64,000 nucleotides of DNA from an uncultured Bryobacteraceae bacterium (GTDB lineage Bacteria > Acidobacteriota > Terriglobia > Bryobacterales > Bryobacteraceae). The position numbers and the translations under genes were made by a program. The DNA is taken from positions 185,990-249,989 of the forward strand of contig CALKXJ010000006.1 of NCBI GenBank assembly GCA_938003835.1, in the 5' to 3' direction. Shown here piece by piece: positions 1-9,198 of the stretch (positions are counted from its first letter, which is position 1; each line of letters opens with the position of its first letter). The notes under the pieces were generated by a model, which saw only the letters and a list, made by a program, of their open reading frames with translations, ran no database searches and was not told the DNA's origin.

Positions 1-152
1 CCGCCCTGTGCCATCTGGCCAACATCGCCTACCGGACAGGGCGCAAGCTGGTGTTCGATCCGGAGACGGAGACGTTCCCGGGCGACGAGGAAGCCAACCG
101 CTTGTTGACGCGAACGTACCGCGAGCCTTACGTGATGCCCGAGGAAGTTTAA
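1..152 (+). CDS. Gfo/Idh/MocA family oxidoreductase, C-terminal fragment
   Basis: Only the last 49 codons are inside the window, read from base 3 to a TAA at 150-152. The peptide contains HLANIAYRTGRKLVFDPETE followed by ANRLLTRTYREPY. This resembles the C-terminal tail of Gfo/Idh/MocA-type NAD(P)-dependent sugar oxidoreductases common in Acidobacteria and Planctomycetes. The Rossmann domain lies outside the window, so substrate and export cannot be judged. The stop overlaps the stop of the convergent YdcF-like gene by four bases. The family call rests on recognition of the tail alone. Confidence 0.7.
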   Translation, partial: ALCHLANIAYRTGRKLVFDPETETFPGDEEANRLLTRTYREPYVMPEEV

Positions 153-907
153 TCGAGGAGCGCCCGCAGGCGGTACCAGGCAAGCCCGTAGAGCTCCTTA
201 AGCGCGGTCTCCGCGTTCAGCAACGACGCCGCCTGCGGCAGGAACGCCAGCACGGTGAGCGGCTGGCCGCGCACCACCCGGTAGTCGACCGGGAAGGGAA
301 CGACCTCGAAGCCCTGGCGGCGGAACAGAAGCGCGGCGCGCGGCAGGTGATGGGCCGAGCTGACCAGGATAATGCGCCGGAGGGGCTCCCGGGCCGCCAG
401 CTCGGCCAGACGGGCAGCCTCCTGCGCCGTGGTGCGGGAGCCCGCGAGCACGCGGCTCGCCTCCGCCGGAACGCCCCGCCGCAGCGCCGCCTCGCGCATC
501 AGTTCGCCTTCGGTGGGTTTGCCTTCGAGCCACTCGAAGATCCCTCCGGCGAACACGAGGCGCGGCGCCTTTCCGGCCTGATAGAGCGCGATGGCCTGTT
601 CGAGCCGATCGACCGCGTCGGTCCATTCGGCCAGGCCGGGTGCAAAGAAGGCGGCCAGGCCGCCGAGAACGACTATGGCCTCCGCCTCTGGGCAGGCTTC
701 GACGGAAAGCCTGGGCTGCGCCTCTTCCAGGGCGACCAGGAGCCGGTCAGCGGTCCGGGGGATGGAACACAGATAAAGGACGGCGAGGGCGGCGACAATG
801 AAGCTGCGCCGGCGGGTCACCAGCGCCGCCACGAGCAGCAGCAGGATCCATCCGAGGGGCAGAATGGCCAGGGTGGCCGCTTTGCGAAGAATGTAAGCGA
901 GCGACAC
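149..907 (-). CDS. YdcF/ElyC/SanA family (DUF218) membrane protein
   Basis: A 252-residue protein with two N-terminal hydrophobic segments (about residues 12-30 and 34-50), followed by a soluble DUF218 domain. The domain opens with AEAIVVLGG near residue 75 and contains the ASRVLAGSRTTAQEAARLAEL and RIILVSSAHHLPRAALLFRRQ segments typical of the YdcF/ElyC/SanA group. Members act at the cell envelope, with roles proposed in polyprenyl-carrier or envelope-barrier homeostasis, but the enzymatic reaction is not settled for most of them. It stands alone and is convergent with the upstream oxidoreductase. The family call is firm, the exact function is not. Confidence 0.85.
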   Translation of the reverse strand: MSLAYILRKAATLAILPLGWILLLLVAALVTRRRSFIVAALAVLYLCSIPRTADRLLVALEEAQPRLSVEACPEAEAIVVLGGLAAFFAPGLAEWTDAVDRLEQAIALYQAGKAPRLVFAGGIFEWLEGKPTEGELMREAALRRGVPAEASRVLAGSRTTAQEAARLAELAAREPLRRIILVSSAHHLPRAALLFRRQGFEVVPFPVDYRVVRGQPLTVLAFLPQAASLLNAETALKELYGLAWYRLRALLD

Positions 908-1004
908 CGCGGATCTTTCCGTCGCCAGACAGGACGGTCACGGTCCCGGCCGGCTTCCGCAATGTCTCGATTGTAGCCGGACCTGGCAGGCGGCGCCGAC
1001 TGGC

Positions 1005-4000
1005 CTACCACTCCAGGCGCAGCCCCATGCGGAAACTGCGCTGATACGGCATATCGCCCGTCGAGGCGCCCTGCACGCCGCCGACTCCGGTAATTACCCC
1101 GGCTTGCGCGACCTGGGAGATGTTGGTTCCCGGGTTGCTATAGTTCGGGTGGTTGAAGGCATTGGTAGCCGTCAGCTCCCAGCGGAACCGCACCTGCTCG
1201 GTCAGCGCGAAGGACTTGAACAGCCCCAGATGCCACACGTTGACCCACGGCCCTTTGATGACGCCCTTGGCGGAATTGCCGAACCGGCCGATGGGCGGGG
1301 CGGCGAATGCGCTCGTGTCGAACCACCGGCTCAGGCTGCGCTGGTCGGCAGGCAAGTTGGCGTTGCGTAGATGATCCGGCCGGATGGTCACCAGAGGCCG
1401 CGTGGCGCCGGCGGTGTAAGCCGTGCCGGTCGGATCCGGACCGGTCCAGAACGGCGTGAGGAACTGCCCCGAGTAGTAGCTGTAGATCCCGCTGATTTGC
1501 CAGCCTCCCACGAGCAGGTCCAGCGCCCGGCCGGCGTTTGCGAGAAACGGCTTCCCCTTTCCGAAAGGCATTTCGTAGACCCAGTTGGAGGTGAAGCGGT
1601 GGGTGGGGATGTCCGGCCAGACGGCCCGGTCCCGTGCGCGGTCGAAGGGGTTTTCCAGGGTCTCGCCGCGCTCGAGGTCGCCGATGTCGCGGGCCCAGAC
1701 CCAGGAACTCTGAAATTGCAGGCCCCGGGCCAGCCGCCGCTCGGCTTCGACGGTCAGGCTGTTGAATTGGTGGCCGGCGCCGTTGGTTAAGTAATTGATC
1801 CCCGGATATTGCGGGAAGGGTCGCGCCTTGTTAATAAAGAGCTGGTCATCGGGCCGCGGTGAGTTGTAATTGTAGGCATAGACGCCCTGGCGCGTGTTGG
1901 TCCCGATGTAGGAGACGCGAAAACCGGTGTTCCACCGCGCGTGCTCGATCGTGAAGCTGTACTGCATGCTGTAGGGAACCGCCAGCCTGGGGTTGATTGC
2001 CACCGGAAGTGAAACCGAAGCCGGGCCGGCGCCGCCGGCCGCCGGGAAGACGCGCGGGAGGATCACCACCGGGTTATCGGCGGGATTGTTGAACGGCTCC
2101 TCGTTGACCACAAACGGCACGCTTGCCATCGCCGCTTCCGGCGGGACGACGTCGAAGTAGACGCCGAAACCGGATCTGAACACGGTGTTCTCGCCCCAGG
2201 GCCGCCAGGCCAGAGCGAGGCGCGGCGCAACGTTGTTCCTGTCGGTCCGCAGGAGGGTCTTGGCCGCCAGGCCGGCCCGGCTCGCTTCCATGACGTTGGC
2301 ATAGGCCTTCGGAAACAGCGGGCTGACGCGGCTGAGCGAGCCGTCTTTGACCACGATGCTGCCGCTTCCGATGTCGAAGGTCGATAGATAGCCGTGCTCC
2401 TCGGTCCAGCCTGGGTGGTATTCGTAACGCAGGCCGTAGTTCAGCGTCAGCCGCGGCGTCAGCTTGAACAGATCGGTGAAAAAGAAATCGTACTGGTAGC
2501 GGAGGCGGTCCTGGCGGAGAGGCGGGAACGAACGGCGGGCCGTCGTAGGAATGCCCAGAAGGAAGTCGGCGTAGGGAAAGCCGGTGAAGCGGTTGGAGAA
2601 GGTCAGGTTGCCGAACAGTGCGTTGTCGGCCGCATAGTGGTCAAGCTCGATCCGCGTGACGTTGGCGCCGAACTTCATGTGATGCCGGCCGCGGAAGACG
2701 CTCACGTGCTCCTGAAAGTGGTGCAGGTAGTTGGCCGCACCGGGACTGCGGAAGTTCGCCTGGCTGATGCCGGATAAGCCGAGGCCGGCGAAGTTGATCG
2801 TGAGAATGCCGGGAAGATCAGGCAGGTCCGGCGCCAGCCCCTGTAGGCCGAACTCCTCAACCATCTGCTTGCCGCGGACCGGCGGGAAGATCGGCAGGTT
2901 GTTGGTGGCCAACCCCCAGCGGAACTCGTTCAGCATGGTCGGCGAGAAGGTGTGGGTGTAGGCGACCGTCGCGGCATTGTTCGTGCGCGTGACAAAGCCC
3001 TGCCCGATCGTCGGCAGCGCCCCCTCGAAGGGCTCGATTCGGAAATCCACCCTGGTGAACCGGCCCATCAGGGAGTCCTTGTCGCTGAAGCGATGATCCA
3101 TCCGCACGACCATGTAATACTGGTCGTATTCCTTGCGGGTGCGGGTCTCGCGGTAGTTCTGGCTCTGGAGCACCGAGGTGTCGCCAAAGTTGGGCAGAGG
3201 ATAAAAGCGGTTCTGCAACGCCACGGCCGTGGGATTCAGCCGGGCGGCCGGGATGCGATTCCCGGGGAAGGGTTGCCGGCTCTGCGGGTCTCTCACCACC
3301 GTCCCCAGCGCCGAGAAGTCGCCCTGCCGCCAGGGCGCCAGCGGCACGGTGGGGCTGAAGTGATGGCTGGTGAGGCTGGATTTGTACGTCTCGTAGGAGG
3401 TGAAGAAGAAGCTCCGGTTCCGGCCGTCGTAGAGGCGCGGCAGATAGACGGGTCCTCCGGCGCTGCCACCCGGCAGATGGGAAACTCCGGTGGCGCGCGC
3501 CGTGGCGAAGGGGTTGCGCGCGCGGAACCAGGGCGTGCTGTAGTAGTCGAACAGCGTGCCATGGAAGGAGTTGGTGCCTGATTTGGTCACCATGGTGACC
3601 TGGCCGATGGTGCCGAACTCGGCGGTGTTGTTCGCCGAGTCGATACGGATCTCCTGGAAGGATTCGACGTAGTTGGCGAGCGGCCCGATCTGCGTTTCGG
3701 TGACCCCGTCGCTCATCGTGGTGCCGTCGATGCTCCAGTGCGACTGGTTCGTGCGGCTGCCGGAGAAGCGGATTGTCGAGCCCGTGGCTGCCTGCAACAC
3801 ATTGGGCACAAGGGCCAGGTGCGCCCAGATCTGGCGGGTGTTCAACGGCAGGTCACGGAGCTGGGCGAAACTCCGCGTCTCGGAGATGCGGGCGGTTTCG
3901 GTCTCGATCAGCGTCACTCCGCCGGTAACCTCCACCACCGTATCCACCGGACCGACGACCAGCCGGATGTCGATCCGGCGGTAGTCCCGGGCCAGCAGTT

Positions 4001-4289
4001 GGATCTCCTGGACGACGAAATCCCGGAAGCCGGTCTTGGCGGCGCGTAAGGTGTAGACGCCCTCACGGAGCTGGGGAATCGTGTAGACCCCCTCGCTGTT
4101 TGAGACGGCCTTGCTGGTGATACCCGTGGCCACATGGGTGACGGCAATCTCGACCTCGGGCACCACTGCGCCGGTAGGGTCGGTGACGATGCCGGTGATG
4201 GTGGCGAACGTGGTCTGCGCGGGCACGGCGGGTGCCAGCGAAATGAGCAGAATGGCGACGGCGGCGCCGGTGCGGGCCATGGCGGACAT
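1005..4289 (-). CDS. TonB-dependent receptor/Oar-like outer-membrane protein with carboxypeptidase-regulatory-like domain
   Basis: A 1094-residue outer-membrane protein. Residues 1-24 form a signal peptide ending near PAVPAQ. Residues about 27-110 form a carboxypeptidase-regulatory-like (CarboxypepD_reg) beta sandwich beginning ATITGIVTDPTGAVVPEVEI. A plug-like region follows, then a long beta-barrel ending in an aromatic-rich strand (RSFRMGLRLEW). This architecture is strongly expanded in Acidobacteria and is thought to import or bind large substrates such as glycans. The start codon is preceded by AAGGAGG about 11 bases upstream. A near-consensus sigma-70 promoter lies at 4382-4410. A divergently placed ROK regulator would fit sugar control, but that is inference. 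Confidence 0.92.
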   Translation of the reverse strand: MSAMARTGAAVAILLISLAPAVPAQTTFATITGIVTDPTGAVVPEVEIAVTHVATGITSKAVSNSEGVYTIPQLREGVYTLRAAKTGFRDFVVQEIQLLARDYRRIDIRLVVGPVDTVVEVTGGVTLIETETARISETRSFAQLRDLPLNTRQIWAHLALVPNVLQAATGSTIRFSGSRTNQSHWSIDGTTMSDGVTETQIGPLANYVESFQEIRIDSANNTAEFGTIGQVTMVTKSGTNSFHGTLFDYYSTPWFRARNPFATARATGVSHLPGGSAGGPVYLPRLYDGRNRSFFFTSYETYKSSLTSHHFSPTVPLAPWRQGDFSALGTVVRDPQSRQPFPGNRIPAARLNPTAVALQNRFYPLPNFGDTSVLQSQNYRETRTRKEYDQYYMVVRMDHRFSDKDSLMGRFTRVDFRIEPFEGALPTIGQGFVTRTNNAATVAYTHTFSPTMLNEFRWGLATNNLPIFPPVRGKQMVEEFGLQGLAPDLPDLPGILTINFAGLGLSGISQANFRSPGAANYLHHFQEHVSVFRGRHHMKFGANVTRIELDHYAADNALFGNLTFSNRFTGFPYADFLLGIPTTARRSFPPLRQDRLRYQYDFFFTDLFKLTPRLTLNYGLRYEYHPGWTEEHGYLSTFDIGSGSIVVKDGSLSRVSPLFPKAYANVMEASRAGLAAKTLLRTDRNNVAPRLALAWRPWGENTVFRSGFGVYFDVVPPEAAMASVPFVVNEEPFNNPADNPVVILPRVFPAAGGAGPASVSLPVAINPRLAVPYSMQYSFTIEHARWNTGFRVSYIGTNTRQGVYAYNYNSPRPDDQLFINKARPFPQYPGINYLTNGAGHQFNSLTVEAERRLARGLQFQSSWVWARDIGDLERGETLENPFDRARDRAVWPDIPTHRFTSNWVYEMPFGKGKPFLANAGRALDLLVGGWQISGIYSYYSGQFLTPFWTGPDPTGTAYTAGATRPLVTIRPDHLRNANLPADQRSLSRWFDTSAFAAPPIGRFGNSAKGVIKGPWVNVWHLGLFKSFALTEQVRFRWELTATNAFNHPNYSNPGTNISQVAQAGVITGVGGVQGASTGDMPYQRSFRMGLRLEW

Positions 4290-4381
4290 TGCTCTGGGGC
4301 CTCCTTCAGGCTCGAATCACTGGATCGATTGGGCGCGTGACGCTCGGTGGAGCGCGGCGAATTTATCCAGTCACCGCAATA

Positions 4382-4410
4382 ATTATGACCCCAGCCGCGG
4401 CGGCTGTCAA
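4382..4410 (-). promoter_or_regulatory. Sigma-70 promoter of the TonB-type receptor gene
   Basis: On the minus strand TTGACA (4410-4405) is followed after exactly 17 bases by CATAAT (4387-4382). Transcription would start near 4375 and leave a leader of about 85 bases before the ATG at 4289. Confidence 0.6.
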
Positions 4411-4452
4411 CTGGAAAAATCCACGCCGGCGGCGATCGCCTCTCCCGCCGTT

Positions 4453-5676
4453 TCAGGCGCCGCCGGCGGCCGGCGCGGCTGCGACACGCGCGGTCTCGAG
4501 CGGGGTGAAGAACTGCGCCAGTACCAGCCCGAGGGCTCCCATCAGGGGTGCCTCATCGGCGTGCTGCGCCGCCAGAATCCGAAAGTGGCTGAGGTAGCGC
4601 GGTGCGATGCGCTCCCGGAGCACCCTCCACACGGCTTCGCCGATCAGATCCCAGGCCGAAGCCAGGTAGTCGCCGAGGATGATCGCCTCGGGGCTGAAGG
4701 CCTGCTTGAGGTTGACGAAGCCGAGCCCGACATAGAGGGCCACCTCGGCGAGCGCTTCGGCGGCGGCCGGATCCCCGGCACGGGCCCGGGCGACGATCTC
4801 GCCCGCGGCGACCGGCCCGGCCTGGGGTTCGCGCTCGGCGTAGAGCCGCATCAGCGCCCGGTCCGAGGCATATTGCTCCCAGCAGCCGCGGTTGCCGCAT
4901 GGGCAGGGGATGCCGTCCGGAAACAGAATCGTATGCCCGAACTCGGCCCCGAGATCGTGACTGCCCTGGAGCAGGCGGCCGTCGACGACGACGCCGGTGC
5001 CGATGCCGCCATGCGCAGTGACGAAAACGAAGTTCTGGGGCGGCTGCCGGCCCGGCTGCGAGAACCACTGCTCGGCGAAGGCCGCCAGCTTGGCGTTGTT
5101 CTCGAAGAAAAAGCGGGCCGGAACCCCCTCGGAGAGCATCGCGCCGACCGGCAGGTCGAACCAGCCGAGGTTCTCCGCCGCCACCACGTGGCCGCTCGCC
5201 CGCACGATCGTGCCGGGTATGGCGACGCCCACCCCGAGCAGGCCATCTCGCGCATACTTGTCCACCATCGCGGCGATCGCGCTGCGCAGGCGCACCAGGA
5301 AAACGTGCGGATCGGGGTGCCAGGCAACGAGACGCTGCCGGAGGATGCGGCCGAAAACGTCCGCCGCCACCACCCGCGTGCGCGACAGCGAGATCTCGAC
5401 GCCCACGACGTGCGAGGCGTCCCGCCGCAGACGCAGACCGATCGGGGGCCGCCCGGGTTGGGACGAGCCGTTGCGGCTCTCCACCAGCCAGCCTTCCCGC
5501 AGGAGGCGTTTGACGATGAAGGTGATGGAGCTGGCCGGCAGGCCGGTCATCTGGGCCAGGTCGGCGCGGCTCAGATTCGGAGTCTGCCGGATCAGATTGA
5601 GAATCAGGCGCTGGTTGGATTCGCGGAGGTCTGCTTTCCGCAGCGCCCGGCGCCCGGTGGGGCTCACTGGTGCCAT
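4453..5676 (-). CDS. ROK family transcriptional regulator
   Basis: A 407-residue protein with an N-terminal winged helix-turn-helix (about residues 15-75; SRADLAQMTGLPASSITFIVKRLL) and a C-terminal ROK sugar-kinase-like domain. The ROK zinc site is visible as CPCGNRGCWEQYAS, preceded by HDLGAEFGHTILF, and the phosphate-binding GGIGTGVVVDG is present. The DNA-binding domain together with the ROK fold marks a NagC/XylR/Mlc-type regulator that senses a sugar or sugar phosphate. It lies directly upstream of, and on the same strand as, the big outer-membrane receptor, which is a plausible target. A TATACT -10-like box lies at 5717-5722 on its strand. The ligand is unknown. Confidence 0.9.
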   Translation of the reverse strand: MAPVSPTGRRALRKADLRESNQRLILNLIRQTPNLSRADLAQMTGLPASSITFIVKRLLREGWLVESRNGSSQPGRPPIGLRLRRDASHVVGVEISLSRTRVVAADVFGRILRQRLVAWHPDPHVFLVRLRSAIAAMVDKYARDGLLGVGVAIPGTIVRASGHVVAAENLGWFDLPVGAMLSEGVPARFFFENNAKLAAFAEQWFSQPGRQPPQNFVFVTAHGGIGTGVVVDGRLLQGSHDLGAEFGHTILFPDGIPCPCGNRGCWEQYASDRALMRLYAEREPQAGPVAAGEIVARARAGDPAAAEALAEVALYVGLGFVNLKQAFSPEAIILGDYLASAWDLIGEAVWRVLRERIAPRYLSHFRILAAQHADEAPLMGALGLVLAQFFTPLETARVAAAPAAGGA

Positions 5677-5794
5677 GGTTTGAGGGGCCCTTTATGCAGT
5701 CATCGAAATTAATCTCAGTATAGCCGAACGGCGCCCGGCACCGGCGCCGCGACCAGCAGCCGGCTCTTCACCGGGGGAAAGCGGTTCCGGGGAG

Positions 5795-5871
5795 TGGTGG
5801 GCGCGACAGGACTCGAACCTGTGACCTCGTGCGTGTGAAGCACGCGCTCTAACCAACTGAGCTACGCGCCC
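5795..5871 (-). tRNA. tRNA-Val (anticodon CAC)
   Basis: The minus strand folds into a complete 77-nt cloverleaf: acceptor GGGCGCG/CGCGCCC, D stem GCTC/GAGC, anticodon stem CGTGC/GCACG enclosing loop TTCACAC with anticodon CAC, a 5-base variable region AGGTC, and T stem ACAGG/CCTGT with loop TTCGAGT. The discriminator base is A and the 3' CCA is encoded. CAC reads GUG, so this is valine. Confidence 0.97.
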
Positions 5872-5949
5872 GAGCGGGGCCTTTTGAACCTCGCCATCTC
5901 ATACCCTACCACAACGGGCGCCGCAACGGTTCGCTATCATGGGCGTGAG

Positions 5950-6918
5950 ATGGGCCAGCGGGAAACGGCCGAGGCCCTGCCGGCGGCGACCGAAAAGCTC
6001 TCCGAACTTGAAGCGGCCCTGGGGCAGGCCTTGCGCGGCAAGGCGGAAGTGGTCCGGCTGGCGCTCGTCTGCCTGCTGGCGCGCGGCCACCTGCTGATCG
6101 AGGATGTGCCCGGCGTCGGCAAGACGACGCTCGCCCAGGCGCTGGCGCGCTCGGTCGACTGCGGCTATCACCGCCTCCAGTTCACCTCCGACATGCTGCC
6201 GAGCGACGTGCTCGGCGTCACCGTCTACAACGCCCAGACCCGCGAGTTCGAGTTCAAGCGCGGGCCGATCTTCACGAATTTTCTGCTGGCGGATGAGATC
6301 AATCGGGCCACGCCCAAGACGCAGTCGGCGCTGCTCGAGGCGATGAACGAGCTCCAGGTGAGCATCGACGGCGTCTCCTATCCCATGGCCCGGCCCTTCA
6401 TGGTGATCGCCACGCAGAATCCGGTCGAGCACCACGGCACCTATCCGCTGCCGGAATCCCAACTGGACCGGTTCCTGCTCCGGCTGCGGATCGGCTATCC
6501 GGACGCCGAAAGCGAACGCCAGATTCTGCGCCAGCGGGAGGACCGCATCGGCATGCAGGTGCGGCCGGTCCTCTCGGCTGCCGAGGTGATCGAGCTCCAG
6601 GAGATGATCCACGCCGTGCGCGTCGAAGAGGCCGTCACCGACTACATCATGGCCATCGTCGAGCGCAGCCGCTCGCACGAGTCGCTCTATCTCGGCGTGA
6701 GCCCCCGGGGCGCGCAGGCGCTCTATCGCGCCGCCCAGGCCCTCGCCCTGCTCGAAGGGCGCGATTATGTTATCCCCGACGACGTGAAGCGGCTGGCCAC
6801 GCCCGTGTTTGCTCACCGCGTCGTGGTCAACCCGCGCGTGGCGCTCCTGGCGCGCGGCGCCGACGCCGGCGAACGGGTGCTGGCTGAGATCCTGGCCTCG
6901 GTCGAAGTCCCCCTCTAG
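5950..6918 (+). CDS. MoxR-type AAA+ ATPase
   Basis: A 322-residue AAA+ ATPase of the MoxR subfamily. Walker A is EDVPGVGKTTLAQALARS (near residue 50), Walker B is LLADEINRATPKTQSALLEAM, sensor 1 is VIATQNPVEHHGTYPLPESQ, and the arginine-rich lid region ends with SPRGAQALYRAAQALAL. MoxR proteins act as chaperone-like ATPases in cofactor insertion or stress responses, usually beside DUF58 and VWA-domain partner genes. None of these partners is here, so it is an orphan copy. I chose ATG 5950 because upstream in-frame codons run into the tRNA promoter side and add no conserved residues. TATCAT at 5935-5940 lies nine bases before this start and no Shine-Dalgarno is seen. Confidence 0.9.
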   Translation: MGQRETAEALPAATEKLSELEAALGQALRGKAEVVRLALVCLLARGHLLIEDVPGVGKTTLAQALARSVDCGYHRLQFTSDMLPSDVLGVTVYNAQTREFEFKRGPIFTNFLLADEINRATPKTQSALLEAMNELQVSIDGVSYPMARPFMVIATQNPVEHHGTYPLPESQLDRFLLRLRIGYPDAESERQILRQREDRIGMQVRPVLSAAEVIELQEMIHAVRVEEAVTDYIMAIVERSRSHESLYLGVSPRGAQALYRAAQALALLEGRDYVIPDDVKRLATPVFAHRVVVNPRVALLARGADAGERVLAEILASVEVPL

Positions 6919-6921
6919 GAG

Positions 6922-7995
6922 ATGAGAACCGCCATCATCGGCCTGCCCATGGTGGGCAAGACTTCGCTGTTCACCATCCTGACGGGAGCGCACGAGCCAA
7001 TCCGGCACGGACCTCTGGAGGCGCGGCTCGGTGTTGCCATCGTCCCGGACGAGCGGGTGGAGGAGGTGGCGAAGCTGTTTCGGCCGCCCAAGGTCACCCA
7101 CGCGACGATGGAGTTTCTTGACTTTCCGGCCATCTCCCGCGAAGCGCTCCAGGAGCCCCGGTATCTGGCCGGCATGCGCCTGGCCGAGGCGCTGGCGCAC
7201 GTGCTGCGGGTTTTTGAGAGCGACACCGTGCCGCACGAGAAGGGCTCCATCGATCCGGTCCGCGACCTCAACGACGTCGAAACCGAGCTGATCCTCTCCG
7301 ACCTTTTGATGGTCGAAAAGCGGTTGGAGCGGCTCGAGAAGGACCGCAAGAAGATCAAGAGCGCCGAGCTCGATCACGAGTACGAGCTGCTCGGGCGGGC
7401 GCGGGCGGCGCTCGAGGCCAACCGGCCGCTGCGCAGCCTCGAGCTCGACGGGGAGGCGGAAAAGCGCCTGCGCGGCTTCGGCTTCCTCTCCCAGAAGCCG
7501 ATGCTGTACGTGCTGAACCTGGGCGAAGAGGACGCGCCGCGCCTGCACGAGCTCGAAGCCGACTTCCGCCGGCGCCACCTGGCCGCGCTGCCGCGCACGG
7601 AAGTGGTCGCCATCTGCGGCAAGATCGAAGCCGAGCTGGCCGAGCTTGATCCGCAGGAGGCCGCCGAGTTCCTCTCCGGCTACGGGCTGCCGGAATCGGG
7701 CCTCGGGCGGATCCTACAGGCCGGTTACCGGCTGCTCGGCCTGATCTCGTTCATCACGGCGAGCGAGACCGAGGTGCGCGCCTGGAGTGTGCCCGCCGGC
7801 ACCACCGCGCTCAAGGCCGCCGGGACGATTCACACCGATTTTGAAAAGAAATTCATCCGCGCCGAGGTGGTGAACTGGAAGACGCTGGTCGAATCCGGCG
7901 GCTATGCCGGCGCGCGCGAAAAGGGCCTGCTGCGCCTGGAAGGCAAGGACTACGTCGTCAACGACGGCGACGTGCTGCTGATCCGCCACGGCTGA
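6922..7995 (+). CDS. YchF-like GTP/ATP-binding protein with C-terminal TGS domain
   Basis: A 357-residue protein related to the universal Obg-like ATPase YchF. The P-loop is GLPMVGKTS (residues 7-15). A YchF-type coiled-coil insertion follows the segment GSIDPVRDLNDVETEL. NLGEED stands at the YchF nucleotide-specificity position. A C-terminal TGS domain (about residues 280-357) contains FEKKFIRAEVVNW and KGLLRLEGKDYVVNDGDV. The usual G3 motif DxxG is replaced by DFPAI, so nucleotide hydrolysis may differ from canonical YchF. It starts three bases after the MoxR stop, so the two are probably co-transcribed. It looks like a divergent paralogue of YchF. Confidence 0.88.
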   Translation: MRTAIIGLPMVGKTSLFTILTGAHEPIRHGPLEARLGVAIVPDERVEEVAKLFRPPKVTHATMEFLDFPAISREALQEPRYLAGMRLAEALAHVLRVFESDTVPHEKGSIDPVRDLNDVETELILSDLLMVEKRLERLEKDRKKIKSAELDHEYELLGRARAALEANRPLRSLELDGEAEKRLRGFGFLSQKPMLYVLNLGEEDAPRLHELEADFRRRHLAALPRTEVVAICGKIEAELAELDPQEAAEFLSGYGLPESGLGRILQAGYRLLGLISFITASETEVRAWSVPAGTTALKAAGTIHTDFEKKFIRAEVVNWKTLVESGGYAGAREKGLLRLEGKDYVVNDGDVLLIRHG

Positions 7996-7998
7996 GGG

Positions 7999-9138
7999 CT
8001 ACAGAGGGAACTGGCGCGCTTCGTCGAACATCGCGATGACGTTTTCCGGCGGCACGTCGGCCTGGATGTTGTGGGCTGCCGCGAGGACGTAGCCGCCGCC
8101 CGGGCCGAGGTCTTGAATGCGCCGCCGCACTTCCGCGCGCACCTCCTCCGGTGTGCCTTTGGGAAGCAGCCCCTGGTTGTCAATGGCGCCCCAGAAGGCC
8201 AGCTCGCGCCCGTATTCCGCCTTCAGGCGCCGCGTGTCCATGTGGGCCGCCGAGACCTGCACCGGGTTGAGGATGTCCACGCCCGCGTCGATGAGATCCG
8301 GGATGAGCGCCCAGACCGAGCCGCAGGAGTGATAGAGCAGCGGCTTGCCGAACGATTTCACGACGCCCGCCATCCGCCTGTGGCAGGGCTTGATCACCGC
8401 CCGGTAGAGCTCCGGGCGCACGAGCGGGCTCTTCTGGGTGCCCACGTCGTCGCCGAACATGACCACGTCGACGAACTGGGCGGTCTCCTCGAGCGCCCGC
8501 CGGGCGATCTCGGTCCAGAGGTCGGTGACCCGTTCGATGAGCGCCTGGGCGAAGGCGCGCCGGGCGATAAGATCTTCGAGCCATTCGCCATAGCCGCGCA
8601 GGAACTGGCACTGATGCACCGGGCCCACGCCCAGGCCGAGCACCACGGCGTAGTCGGTCTGCTCATGAAGCGCGCGGGCCCGCTCCCGCAGGCCGCGATA
8701 GCGGCCGGGATCGGCCGGATCGGGCCAGTCGTGACGTTCGACGTCGCCGGGCGAGGGATCGTCGAGACGGTAAAACGGCCCGTCGACGTTGATGTAGTGG
8801 CCGCCCTCGGGCTTTGACCAGGTGACGCCCCACTCGTCGACGAAGGCGTCCGGCGAGATCTCGCGGTCCGGTCGGCGCTCGGCGGCGCCGAGGAGCAGGG
8901 CGCGGGTGTCGACATCGAACCGCTCGAGAATCGCCTCATCGGGAATCACCGTGCCGGAGCGGCGGGAGAGGATCTGCGGCTCGGCGGCGGGAAGTCCAAG
9001 CCGGGCGCGGAGGCGCTCCTCGGCGCCGACGGTCAGGGTGGTGGCGAGGGTCGAGCCGAGATCGATGGGCACGCGGTCGGACGGCTCATGCCGGATCGCG
9101 CGGAGCACGCGTTCGCGGTGTGTCATCTCAACTGGCAT
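7999..9138 (-). CDS. Uroporphyrinogen decarboxylase (URO-D) family protein
   Basis: A 379-residue protein of the URO-D superfamily. The N-terminus THRERVLRAIRHEPSDRVPI is characteristic, and LLYHSCGSVWALIPDLIDAG matches the zinc-binding or active-site segment of the MtaA/CmuA-like methyltransferase branch. It is longer and different in its N-terminal half from housekeeping HemE, so it more likely belongs to the corrinoid-methyltransferase-like or uncharacterised group that is expanded in Acidobacteria and Planctomycetes. No corrinoid protein gene is next to it. ATG 9126 is an alternative start four codons in. Divergent from the DUF389 gene. Confidence 0.85.
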   Translation of the reverse strand: MPVEMTHRERVLRAIRHEPSDRVPIDLGSTLATTLTVGAEERLRARLGLPAAEPQILSRRSGTVIPDEAILERFDVDTRALLLGAAERRPDREISPDAFVDEWGVTWSKPEGGHYINVDGPFYRLDDPSPGDVERHDWPDPADPGRYRGLRERARALHEQTDYAVVLGLGVGPVHQCQFLRGYGEWLEDLIARRAFAQALIERVTDLWTEIARRALEETAQFVDVVMFGDDVGTQKSPLVRPELYRAVIKPCHRRMAGVVKSFGKPLLYHSCGSVWALIPDLIDAGVDILNPVQVSAAHMDTRRLKAEYGRELAFWGAIDNQGLLPKGTPEEVRAEVRRRIQDLGPGGGYVLAAAHNIQADVPPENVIAMFDEARQFPL

Positions 9139-9198
9139 TGTCGGAGATTGCCGTGGTGCGTCTCAACCTGCGCCGGGACGGTACAATCGGGCGAAGGG

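Noticed and set aside
5899..7578. A 559-codon open frame opposite moxR and the YchF-like gene
   Set aside because: It spans two well-supported genes on the other strand and has no recognisable domain.
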